38,356 bases of DNA, taken from positions 1 through 38,356 of the forward strand of contig JAQTXN010000007.1 in NCBI GenBank assembly GCA_028688755.1, written 5' to 3'. Source of the stretch: Methylococcales bacterium. GTDB taxonomy: Bacteria; Pseudomonadota; Gammaproteobacteria; Methylococcales; Methylomonadaceae. A model generated the notes under the pieces. That model saw only the letters and a list, made by a program, of their open reading frames with translations, did no database searches and was not told the origin of the DNA. Made by a program: the position numbers and the translations under genes. Position 1 is the first letter of the stretch. Each line of letters starts with the position of its first letter. This document shows, one piece after another, positions 22,315 through 30,971 of this stretch.

Positions 22315-22372
22315 TTTTTCGTAGGGGCGGGTCTTGTGCCTGCCCTTCACTCATTCAAGTTTCAAATTTCAC

Positions 22373-23188
22373 ATGGCACAGTACGCAATTGGTGATGTAC
22401 AAGGTTGTTTTGACGAATTGCTCGCGCTGCTCGAAAAACTTTCTTTCAATCCAGACATCGATACACTTTGGTTTGTAGGTGATTTAGTCAATCGTGGAGA
22501 AAAATCCCTTGAAACTCTACGTTTCATCAAAAATTTAGGGGACTCTGCGATTACGGTTTTAGGCAATCACGATATTCATTTACTTCTCGCGGCAAATTTT
22601 CCTGAACGAGTGAAACGCAAAGACACGCTGCAAGCGATTTTAGATGCGCCTGATTGCGACGAATTACTCGATTGGCTACGACAAAAACCGCTATTTCATT
22701 ACGATGAAAAGTTAGAAATTGGCTTATTGCACGCAGGTTTGCCGCCGCAATGGGATTTAGCGCAAACAAAAGTAATGGCAAAACTTGGACAACAAGCGTT
22801 GCAAACTGACGATTATGCAAATTTTTTGGCGCAGCTTTATGGCGATTTGCCTGATTTATGGTCAGAAGATTTGCACGGTATTGAACAGCTACGGTTCATT
22901 TTTAACTGTTTTACGCGAATGCGTTTTTGTGACGAAAACGGTCGTTTAGATTTTAAAAATAACGGCGAGTTAGGCTCGCAACCTGAGCATTTACAACCGT
23001 GGTTTGAAATAAAAAATCGTAAAACGGCTGATGTAAAACTCGTTTTTGGACATTGGGCAGCGTTAGGTTTTTATGTAAAAAATAACTGCTTTGCCATTGA
23101 TACGGGTTGTGTTTGGGGACGCGAACTTACGGCTTTGCGTTTGGATGATGGGAGTTTTGAACGTATTAGTGTGCTTGCAAATTCTTAA
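22373..23188 (+). CDS. apaH: Symmetrical bis(5'-nucleosyl)-tetraphosphatase
   Basis: AQYAIGDVQGCFDELLALLEKL, FVGDLVNRGEKSLETLRFI, VLGNHDIHLLLAA, HAGLPPQWDLAQT. Confidence 0.95.
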   Translation: MAQYAIGDVQGCFDELLALLEKLSFNPDIDTLWFVGDLVNRGEKSLETLRFIKNLGDSAITVLGNHDIHLLLAANFPERVKRKDTLQAILDAPDCDELLDWLRQKPLFHYDEKLEIGLLHAGLPPQWDLAQTKVMAKLGQQALQTDDYANFLAQLYGDLPDLWSEDLHGIEQLRFIFNCFTRMRFCDENGRLDFKNNGELGSQPEHLQPWFEIKNRKTADVKLVFGHWAALGFYVKNNCFAIDTGCVWGRELTALRLDDGSFERISVLANS

Positions 23189-23216
23189 TTGATATTACGC
23201 AGTTGATTGGCTAAAG

Positions 23217-23350
23217 CACCTCCCCCAGCTTCGCTACCGCTCGCTGCCCCCTCCAAAGGGGGCGAAAGATTAAAAATAACGGCTTTTGCTTTTGATTTTT
23301 ACTGGTTTTCCCCTTTTTGAAGGGGGAGCGCGATAGCGCAGGGGGATTTG
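23217..23350. repeat. REP/REPIN- or MITE-like intergenic element: two imperfect inverted G/C-rich arms
   Basis: Left arm CACCTCCCCCAGCTTCGCTACCGCTCGCTGCCCCCTCCAAAGGGGGCG (23217-23263) resembles the reverse complement of the right arm CCCCTTTTTGAAGGGGGAGCGCGATAGCGCAGGGGGATTTG (23310-23350). Noncoding gap between apaH and the RTX gene. Confidence 0.65.
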
Positions 23351-23369
23351 TCTTAAAATCCTTCACAAC

Positions 23370-23415
23370 AAAAAACCGCCCTCAGCTCACGACAACTGAA
23401 AGGCGTTTTTTTTTA
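23370..23415. terminator. Probable bidirectional rho-independent terminator between convergent apaH and the RTX gene
   Basis: AAAAAACCGCCCTCAG...CTGAAAGGCGTTTTTTTTT: imperfect stem flanked by A-tract and T-tract. Confidence 0.7.
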
Positions 23416-23434
23416 TATTTTGTGACGAAACCTC

Positions 23435-25495
23435 TTAAGCATTAGCATTCCACCAAGCGTCAATCGTTGGCAAGTCTGTTCCCACCAACAAAATACCCTC
23501 TTCAATCACAGGAATATCTTCACCATCTAACGCGATCGTACTGCCGTTAAAAGTCAATTCGATACCGCTATTAGGTCCACTGCCAAATTTTATGGTTTGC
23601 GACGGCGCGTTTGCATTTGTCTCAATACTCGCAATTTGTTCATGGGTTGAATGGTCTGCAAAAATGACTGTTCCTCCTGAACGCGAAACTTCTAACTGCC
23701 CATCATTCCATGTGTCATCTGCTGCCGAATAATTACCAAATCTAATAACATTGTGACCAACCGTTCCACTCAAATTTAACTTTCCATGCTGATCGATCCC
23801 AATCGTTTGATCTCCCGTCGCATCAATCACATTGGCAACCATGTTTGTTGTAACAACTAAGTCTGGCGTTGACGCAGTTTCAATAACGTAAGTATTGGGA
23901 GCTGACAAAGATGTATCTAATAAGAGCCAAGCACCAGCATTTTTAAGAGCAGTCGCCTCAGTAGGATCAATAGCACCCGATACATTGACTGTTGGTGTGT
24001 AATAACTAATCAACGGATCGACCGTCCATGTACCATCACCATTGTGCGTTGCTAAATGATCGGCAGTGTCGGTGATACCACCATTAAAAGAGATCCAATT
24101 GTGATAATTCTGAGTTATTGCCGTGAGTTGCGCGATAGTTACGCTGTCAGTGAACTGAATATACTGTGTTGAGCTTGTTACATAAGTTCCAGCACCGCCA
24201 TTTGTCGCTGCATCATTAACGAATTCAGCAGCTGTACCATTTGTGTAGCGAGTGGGAGTGACAGTTCCCGTTGTTAGGTCATCAATTGCCTTCAGTTCTG
24301 CAATCGATGCCCAATAATAAGGGGTAAAAGCTACATTTACATTTGGATTGGTTGATAATAAAGACGCTACTCCTGGTGCTAATGTAGTGCCGTAACTGCT
24401 GCTGTAATCAGAAAAGAAATTAGGTGCGTCATCAGAAATACCCGCCGTCAGAGTCAAAGTTCCAGTGGTCGCATCGTCGATGGCTTTTGCTTGTGCGATG
24501 GTTACTGGATTACCAGTGATAGTAACTGCTGGATTAGTCGCTAACAAAGCCGCAACGCCCGTTGCTAATCCGCTATACCAACCAAACATGGGATTATAAT
24601 GATCCGTCCAATAATAGTTATCTATGGTGTCAGACAACCCCGCCGTGAAAACCAACGCTCCCGTGGTTGCATCATCGATGGCTTTTGCTTGCGCGACGGT
24701 TGCTGTTTGTGAACCATCCATAACTAACGTTCCGCTGTTATTAGTTGTGGAAACTCCAGAAATCGGCGGCATGCCAAGCATCGAAAACGGTATGCTAGCA
24801 AGGCTAGAAATAAACGTATTAAAATTTGTCACTGCGATTTTAGCCGTTGCACCAGCAGAAATAGTCAGTGTGTCACCAGTTGCCCAATCGGTAATTGTGT
24901 CAGTGCCTGCGTCAACGAGGAATGTATCGTTACCCAAACCGCCTGTTAAGGTGTCATTGCCTGCGCCGCCAATGATGGAATCGTTTCTTGCGCCGCCAAT
25001 GATGGAATCGTCACCATTTCCACCATTGAGAGTGTCATTGCTCATATCATCGTTATTAGCACCACCTGTAATGGTGTCATTGCCATCACCGCCCATCATG
25101 GAATCTGCACCATAACCGCCATAAATGGAATCATCACCATTGCCGCCATCTATGGTGTCGTTGCCTGCACCGCTATCGATATTGTCATTGCCGTCATCGC
25201 CTGTGATTGTGTCGTTACCGAAACTTCCTGAGATGGCATCATCACCACTACCACCTATAATCGTATTATTGCCAGTGCCACCTGTAATGGTATCGTTTCC
25301 TGTGCCACCCGTAATACTCGCAACCCCTGATGAACCCAATACGGTTGTCAAATCTACTGAAACACCCAAATCAGCGAGTGAAATAGTCAGATTGCCCCCT
25401 GTGGTGTAAGGGGCGGTTACGGTGATGATGTCGCCTGTTGCAAATCCAATAATTGTGTCGGAGGCTGCTGCTCCAGCGATTGTATGATCTGTCAT
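23435..25495 (-). CDS. RTX calcium-binding repeat protein, putative type I secretion substrate
   Basis: Many GGxGNDxxxG nonapeptides (aa ~60-195), then ~66-aa repeats with K-A-I-D-D-x-T-T-G, no signal peptide, Asp/Gly-rich C-terminus. Confidence 0.85.
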   Translation of the reverse strand: MTDHTIAGAAASDTIIGFATGDIITVTAPYTTGGNLTISLADLGVSVDLTTVLGSSGVASITGGTGNDTITGGTGNNTIIGGSGDDAISGSFGNDTITGDDGNDNIDSGAGNDTIDGGNGDDSIYGGYGADSMMGGDGNDTITGGANNDDMSNDTLNGGNGDDSIIGGARNDSIIGGAGNDTLTGGLGNDTFLVDAGTDTITDWATGDTLTISAGATAKIAVTNFNTFISSLASIPFSMLGMPPISGVSTTNNSGTLVMDGSQTATVAQAKAIDDATTGALVFTAGLSDTIDNYYWTDHYNPMFGWYSGLATGVAALLATNPAVTITGNPVTIAQAKAIDDATTGTLTLTAGISDDAPNFFSDYSSSYGTTLAPGVASLLSTNPNVNVAFTPYYWASIAELKAIDDLTTGTVTPTRYTNGTAAEFVNDAATNGGAGTYVTSSTQYIQFTDSVTIAQLTAITQNYHNWISFNGGITDTADHLATHNGDGTWTVDPLISYYTPTVNVSGAIDPTEATALKNAGAWLLLDTSLSAPNTYVIETASTPDLVVTTNMVANVIDATGDQTIGIDQHGKLNLSGTVGHNVIRFGNYSAADDTWNDGQLEVSRSGGTVIFADHSTHEQIASIETNANAPSQTIKFGSGPNSGIELTFNGSTIALDGEDIPVIEEGILLVGTDLPTIDAWWNANA
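24056..24718 (-). repeat. About four diverged tandem protein repeats of ~57-66 aa within the RTX protein
   Basis: VAQAKAIDDATTGALVFTAGLSDT / IAQAKAIDDATTGTLTLTAGISDD / IAELKAIDDLTTGTVTPTRYTN / IAQLTAITQNYHNWISFNGGITDT, each followed by an LATNP/STNP/ATHNG-like element. Confidence 0.7.
24911..25318 (-). repeat. Block of RTX nonapeptide-encoding repeats (27-nt period)
   Basis: Translation GGTGNDTITGGTGNNTIIGGSGDDAISGSFGNDTITGDDGNDNIDSGAGNDTIDGGNGDDSIYGG... Confidence 0.85.
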
Positions 25496-25554
25496 GATTA
25501 AATCCTAAAAATTATGTGAACAAAAAAAAGTGTTAAATAAGCAACGTGACGATT

Positions 25555-28020
25555 TTAAGCGTAAGTCACATTGCCAACGGAAAGTGCATTGAACGCATCA
25601 ATTGAACCGATAATCGCCGAAGCCGATGTCACGCCAACTAGCGTAATCTGCGAAACAGTGCCGTTGTCATTGACGGTTAGCACCACGTCAGCACCATGAT
25701 TTGCAACGGAGAGATAATTGTTATTGCCTCCGCCTGTAATGCTGATGGAATCGTCAGCACCGAAATGAGTGATACGAGTAAAACTGGAATTTGCAACGCT
25801 ATCGGTGAAAATAAAAAGTCCATTTTCTGACGCAGCATCAAATGTCGCAGGTAACTGAAATGTTCCATTGAGTGAATCAAGACTTTTTGTTGTTTGCGTA
25901 GGTTCGGGTGTTGGAGCTGGTGTTGGCTCAGGAGCTGGTGCAGGTGTTGGAACTGGCGTTGGAGCTGGTGTTGGCGTAATAACAACTGGTTTTTGAACGG
26001 GAACGACAACTTCAGATTCAGATTCTGGCTCTTTCATCCAATTCTGTAACGCATCTTCCATAGCGGCACTTCTGTCCTCGAAACTGTCTGTTGAGTTTTG
26101 AAGTTTATTTAACGTCGTCGCTAAACTTTTCAAGCTGGTTTCAACCTTAGAACTGGTCATGTCAAGTGTTCGGGCGGTTTCTTGTAAAATGCTTCCCGCA
26201 TCATTTTGAGTAAAAGAAGACACTTTGCCCATGCTTGACAACAAGGTCGTTGCATCGCCGCCTTTGCTCACGGCATCGGTAATACTGTTTGCAGAATTTT
26301 TCAAAATCTCCGTCACAGAATCTGCCATTTTTGAAACTTTCGCCTCATAAGCCGTAGATTCTGTCACGGTGAAATTGGTTTTATCATCTTCTGATTGTTT
26401 TGAACTGTTGATTAAAACCGTTTTCAGTAACGTCGAATCGGATAAATCAATTTTGCCGCCACCTGTTTTGGTATTATTTTGAATCGTGGATACCAACGAT
26501 TTCAGCAAAGCATCATTTGCACTTTGAAGTGATAAATTTTCTTTACCAGAAATGGCATCTTTATTCGCTGCACCCGTCAAAACCTGTCCACCCGTGATTA
26601 AAAAGTTAGCAATTTTCATAGTGCTTGCCATCAAATCTGTAGCGGCTTGTTTATCAGTAGCAGTGGTTGCATTTTCTAAAACTTTAATCGGATCGTACGT
26701 TTTCAAATTGATGGTTTCAGAAAAACCGAAGGCTTTCGCTACCGATTGTTGCGCTTCAGCGGCGGTTTGTCCTGATTCCACAAAGCCTTGTTGGATGGTG
26801 GTGAGGGGCGTAACCACTTTTGAACCCGCAGGAGCTTTCAACGTTCCCGAAAAGGCTTTTCCCGACGTTAAATCTGTTCCGCCGCTGGCGATAATCGTGC
26901 CTTTTGCGTTGGTTAATTTGAAATCACCTTTGTCATCGGTAATTGTTTTTGCTTCACCTGCATCCCAAACGCCATTGCCATTTGTATCCGCAAAAACGGT
27001 CGCACCGCTCAAATAACCGTCAATAGCCTTTCCTGTTGTAATCATGTCGGACGTATTGAAATTAAACGAAGTTGCCGCCTGTGCATTCCCTGCTTTGTCT
27101 AGCAAAATCCCTGTTGGCAAAGTGACAACATAATTGTTTCCCAATTCAAAATCTGCGGACGGGTTAATTAACAACACGTTTTTATTTAGCGAGACTTGTG
27201 AATTATCAGAAATCGAAATTTTTGTTGAAGTAGTGCCGTTGTTAATTTCGATTTCACCGCTACCGAGTTGTAGCGTTTCATTAAACGTTAATTTTAAATT
27301 CGTATCGACGGCAACATCTTTAGCGTTATTTTTGGGGAAAAATTGTGACAGTTTCGGAGCTGTGGTGTCTAACAACAACGTACTAAACTTGAAATCACTG
27401 CCTTCAAACGCATTACCACTTGAATCCAACACTGCGCCCGAATCAATATGCACGTTGTAAGTACTGTGAGAATCGAAATCTTTGGTTGGATTGAAGACGA
27501 GTTTGTTGCCGTTAATTGTTATTTGTTTGTCTGTGACGGGAATCGTGCGAATGTCTACGCCGTTGCTTAGAACAATATCGCCAGTTCCAGCTTGAATTTT
27601 TTCGTTAAAAACTAATTTGATGTCACGATTAAGGCTGACTAATTTTTGACCATTCGAAGGGAGTGTCGCTTTCAATGTCGGCGCAAGTGTATCAACCGTA
27701 TTGAAAGAAAATGTTTTGCCTACATAGTTATTTCCAGCAGAATCGTTGATTGCATCGTTGGCAATTTTTAACGTGTAGTGACTGTTAGAAAGTAAATCTT
27801 CGACAGGATTGATAATGACGGTTTTACCACTTATTTCAATTTCACTAGGTTGCAACACAACAGAAGATGAACCAGTGTTAAGTGTGATTTTTCCTGTACC
27901 TGCCTGAATGTTTTCGTTGAATTTCAGCACTAAATCCTGATTGAGGGGTATTGCTGAACTGCCTGTATGTGGAACTGATGACAGGAGTTTTGGAGCTGTT
28001 TTGTCTATTACGTTAACCAT
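25555..28020 (-). CDS. Large SbsA/Big_5-type Ig-like repeat protein with Pro/Thr linker and C-terminal putative type I secretion domain
   Basis: Three N-terminal repeats (DKTAPKLLSSVPHTGSSAIPLNQDLVLKFNENIQAGTG; DTLAPTLKATLPSNGQKLVSLNRDIKLVFNEKIQAGTG; DTTAPKLSQFFPKNNAKDVAVDTNLKLTFNETLQLGSG), then DTNGNGVWDAGEAKT, a PTPAPTPVPTPAPAPEPTPAP linker, and a Gly/Asp/Asn-rich C-terminus. No Sec signal peptide. Confidence 0.8.
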   Translation of the reverse strand: MVNVIDKTAPKLLSSVPHTGSSAIPLNQDLVLKFNENIQAGTGKITLNTGSSSVVLQPSEIEISGKTVIINPVEDLLSNSHYTLKIANDAINDSAGNNYVGKTFSFNTVDTLAPTLKATLPSNGQKLVSLNRDIKLVFNEKIQAGTGDIVLSNGVDIRTIPVTDKQITINGNKLVFNPTKDFDSHSTYNVHIDSGAVLDSSGNAFEGSDFKFSTLLLDTTAPKLSQFFPKNNAKDVAVDTNLKLTFNETLQLGSGEIEINNGTTSTKISISDNSQVSLNKNVLLINPSADFELGNNYVVTLPTGILLDKAGNAQAATSFNFNTSDMITTGKAIDGYLSGATVFADTNGNGVWDAGEAKTITDDKGDFKLTNAKGTIIASGGTDLTSGKAFSGTLKAPAGSKVVTPLTTIQQGFVESGQTAAEAQQSVAKAFGFSETINLKTYDPIKVLENATTATDKQAATDLMASTMKIANFLITGGQVLTGAANKDAISGKENLSLQSANDALLKSLVSTIQNNTKTGGGKIDLSDSTLLKTVLINSSKQSEDDKTNFTVTESTAYEAKVSKMADSVTEILKNSANSITDAVSKGGDATTLLSSMGKVSSFTQNDAGSILQETARTLDMTSSKVETSLKSLATTLNKLQNSTDSFEDRSAAMEDALQNWMKEPESESEVVVPVQKPVVITPTPAPTPVPTPAPAPEPTPAPTPEPTQTTKSLDSLNGTFQLPATFDAASENGLFIFTDSVANSSFTRITHFGADDSISITGGGNNNYLSVANHGADVVLTVNDNGTVSQITLVGVTSASAIIGSIDAFNALSVGNVTYA
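25888..25997 (-). repeat. Low-complexity Pro/Thr/Ala linker-encoding repeat
   Basis: Encodes TPTPAPTPVPTPAPAPEPTPAPTPEPTQTT; nucleotide-level GTTGGAGCTGGTGTTGG-like repeats. Confidence 0.8.
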
Positions 28021-28321
28021 ACAGAAAACCTCGAAAAATAAATTGAAAAATACTCAAAGGACATGGTCAAAAATAACTTTCCGATTTTTATTTTGGTTTA
28101 ACTCTTTGCCATTGCTCCATTTGCCGTGGAAGACTTGCTAATGCAAAATGTTAAGAAATTATTTTTCACCATCCCTTTGACCTTAAAAACTGAATAACTG
28201 AAAAGTTATGACCGAGATGCTACACAGCTTTTTAGTCGCTGTATGTCCCTAGAACTAGTGACAAAGTCGCAATGTTATTTGTGATAGCATCTGCGCTTTC
28301 CTGCCTAGATTAGTTGCCGAT

Positions 28322-29023
28322 ATGCGTTCATTCACTGCCAACAACCAGACAAAAAGTGCCATAATTCGCGTGGCGTTAGTAGAAGATGACGTGCATTTTC
28401 AGAATGCGTTAAAAGAAGCCATTCGAATTGCTCCCGATATGTGTTTGCTTAATACAGCGACGACAAGAAAGCAGGGATTGTTAGCGTTAGATTCGGGGGA
28501 ATTTGATGTGTTGCTAGTTGACCTTGGATTACCTGATGGTTCGGGAATTGATGTGATTAAAGCGGCGCATTTAAAACTTCCAAGTTGCAGCATTATGGTG
28601 AGTACCGCGTTTGGTGACGAAATGCACGTTATGCAATCCATTGAAGCAGGCGCGGCAGGCTACTTATTAAAAGACAGTCATCCTGAAAAAATCGTGTTTG
28701 AGATTCGGAGTTTATATGCAGGCGGCAGTCCAATCAGTCCGTTGATTGCTCGCCAAATTTTGACGCGATTTAAGCAAGATAAATCGCCTGAAACGCTTTT
28801 GAAATCAGATGAAAATAAACCACAAATCACCTTATCTGCACGCGAACAAGAAGTATTGAAATACATAACCAAAGGTTTTACGTCTGATGAAATTGCAACG
28901 TTAATTGCTGTTTCACGTCACACCGTACTCACTTATGTGCGCCGCATTTACACAAAACTTGAAGTTAATTCCAAAGCAGAAGCTATTCATGAAGCACGCA
29001 CACAAGGTTTATTGGCAAAATAG
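28322..29023 (+). CDS. NarL/LuxR-family response regulator
   Basis: REC (VALVEDDVHFQNAL...DVLLVDLGLPDGSGIDV) plus LuxR HTH (LSAREQEVLKYITKGFTSDEIATLIAVSRHTVLTYVRRIYTKLEVNSKAEAI). Confidence 0.94.
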   Translation: MRSFTANNQTKSAIIRVALVEDDVHFQNALKEAIRIAPDMCLLNTATTRKQGLLALDSGEFDVLLVDLGLPDGSGIDVIKAAHLKLPSCSIMVSTAFGDEMHVMQSIEAGAAGYLLKDSHPEKIVFEIRSLYAGGSPISPLIARQILTRFKQDKSPETLLKSDENKPQITLSAREQEVLKYITKGFTSDEIATLIAVSRHTVLTYVRRIYTKLEVNSKAEAIHEARTQGLLAK

Positions 29024-30959
29024 CAAAGAGCCATTTTGGGGGGATATTGGCATTATTCTCATTGTTGTACTATTTATTGTCGGCACGACGCTAAGTTGGG
29101 TTGGCTATGACGAGTATCAACAAGCACAAGAAGCCGAATATCGGTTACTCGAGGCTCACGCGCGTAATGCCGATTCAAAAATTACCGACACCCTCAATAA
29201 CATCGAACATTTATTAAATCAGCTTGCCGAAGAAAAACTGACTAGGCGTTCCTCACAAAGTAAAGCCTTTACTAACCTACTTGAACAACACAAAAAAAAC
29301 ATTCCTGAACTCGGCACCGTGTTTATCACAGATGCCGTGGGACGTATTAGTCATGCCACCGATTCAGCAATTGTTGGGCGGGAAATTTCCAATCAATCTT
29401 ACTTTTCTACGCACCTAGAAAATACACCATCAGCGAAATTATTCATGTCTCGTCCAGATAAGGATTTTTTTGGTGTGACTTCGGTGATTTTCAGTTTCCC
29501 GATTTTTGATTCGGCGCACAAATTTGTTGGTGTTGTGGGCGTGACAATTGGGTACAGGTTTTTTCCAAAAGTTTTGCAATCTATAAATCCCGACGATTCC
29601 GCGAGTATGTCTGTTATTTTCAACCACGATGGCGACTTGTTATATCGTCGTGAAAATCCAGAAAAGTTTTTTGGCAATAACATTGCTCAAGTCAGCGTCG
29701 TATTGCGTGAACATCTCGATGCGAATAGGCAAGTTACTCGTCATATTTCCCCTTCGCTTCATAACGGAAAGCTCCGATTATTTTTGATTCGTGATGTCGG
29801 CGATACGGGCATTGGACTCATTCTTTCTCGGCAACTTGATGAAGTGCTTGCTAAGTGGCGACGCAATGTTGTGATTTATGCGCTGATATTTTTGTTCACC
29901 AGCGTGGTGATGATTTTGTTAGTCATTTCCGCCGCACGCAGCAGACATGAAGTGCTAATTGAAAAAGCCTTTACCGACCAATTGATAGCCACGGCAAACG
30001 TGATGATTATTGGTTTGGATATGGCGGGTTGTATCACGATTTTCAACAAAACTGCCGAGCGTGTTACGGGTTATTCTAATAACGAAATGCTAGGGCGTAA
30101 CTGGTTAGAACTGATGATTCCTGCAAGGCTTTATCCTGAAATGCAATCCATGTTAGAACAGTTCCAAAAAAGCGGCGAATTATCGCTTACAAATGAAAAT
30201 GTTATTTTGACTAAAACAGGAGAAGAACGCCTTATTTCTTGGCAAAACAGTGTGGTTAAAGAACCCATCGTTATCATTATTTCCTTTGGTATTGATATTA
30301 CTGAGCAGCGTGAACACGAAATTGAATTAGCGGCAAGCCGCGAGCAATTACACGAAATCAAGCAAAACCAAATGCTCAGTCAGGAACGGCAAAGACTGAT
30401 GCAAGATATGCACGATGGTTTAGGTTCGTCGCTAACCAGTGCGTTGCGAGTCATGGAATATGGCAAGGTAGATGAAGCCGAAATTACCCAAATACTCAAA
30501 GGCTGCATCGATGACCTCAAACTGGCAATTGATTCGATGGAACCCGTCGAAGCGGATTTATTATTGTTGCTTGCAACTTTGCGTTTTCGTTTAGAACCCC
30601 GTTTAGAAAGTACGGGGATTTCCTTGCGTTGGGAAATCGTGGATGTGCCAGCACTCGACTGGTTAGACCCGCGTAATTCGTTGCATATTTTGCGTATTTT
30701 GCAAGAGGCTTTCACCAATATCATCAAACATACGAAAGCAACGGAAATTCGTGTCATTACTGGCGTTGATGGCAATCAAGTAATGGTGAGTATTGTTGAT
30801 GATGGACAAGGTTTTTCGATTGAAGATGCGCTAGAAAAGGGTCGCAAAGGGTTATCAAATCAAATGCGTCGCGCAGAAGCCATTGGAGCAGAAATTAGTT
30901 GGGATTCGAACAACACTGGCACTCGATTAACGTTGCGATTACCAATAACACGCAACTAA
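28989..30959 (+). CDS. Membrane sensor histidine kinase: dCache-like sensor, PAS, HisKA_3 and HATPase_c
   Basis: ATG at 28989 (MKHAHKVYW) overlaps the upstream RR by 35 bp. TM segment, periplasmic sensor region, second TM (YALIFLFTSVVMILLVISA), PAS (DQLIATANVMIIGLD), HisKA_3 motif (ERQRLMQDMHDGLGSSLTSALRVME), HATPase (VDDGQGF, GRKGLSNQMRRAEAIGAEISW). Confidence 0.92.
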   Translation: MKHAHKVYWQNSKEPFWGDIGIILIVVLFIVGTTLSWVGYDEYQQAQEAEYRLLEAHARNADSKITDTLNNIEHLLNQLAEEKLTRRSSQSKAFTNLLEQHKKNIPELGTVFITDAVGRISHATDSAIVGREISNQSYFSTHLENTPSAKLFMSRPDKDFFGVTSVIFSFPIFDSAHKFVGVVGVTIGYRFFPKVLQSINPDDSASMSVIFNHDGDLLYRRENPEKFFGNNIAQVSVVLREHLDANRQVTRHISPSLHNGKLRLFLIRDVGDTGIGLILSRQLDEVLAKWRRNVVIYALIFLFTSVVMILLVISAARSRHEVLIEKAFTDQLIATANVMIIGLDMAGCITIFNKTAERVTGYSNNEMLGRNWLELMIPARLYPEMQSMLEQFQKSGELSLTNENVILTKTGEERLISWQNSVVKEPIVIIISFGIDITEQREHEIELAASREQLHEIKQNQMLSQERQRLMQDMHDGLGSSLTSALRVMEYGKVDEAEITQILKGCIDDLKLAIDSMEPVEADLLLLLATLRFRLEPRLESTGISLRWEIVDVPALDWLDPRNSLHILRILQEAFTNIIKHTKATEIRVITGVDGNQVMVSIVDDGQGFSIEDALEKGRKGLSNQMRRAEAIGAEISWDSNNTGTRLTLRLPITRN

Positions 30960-30971
30960 AAATACAACTTC

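Noticed and set aside
24911-25318. Regular 27-nt periodic repeats, CRISPR-like at first glance
   Set aside because: The periodicity is coding (GGxGNDxxx nonapeptides); there are no unique spacers and no cas genes.
24624-25409. Long plus-strand ORFs (163 and 94 aa, Val/Pro/Ser-rich) opposite the RTX gene
   Set aside because: They are the antisense reading of the RTX nonapeptide repeats, which stay open because of the repetitive codons. They are low complexity with no recognisable domain.
26552-27460. Plus-strand ORFs of 154 and 108 aa opposite the Big_5 protein
   Set aside because: Antisense to a clearly coding repeat protein, with no domain or RBS support.
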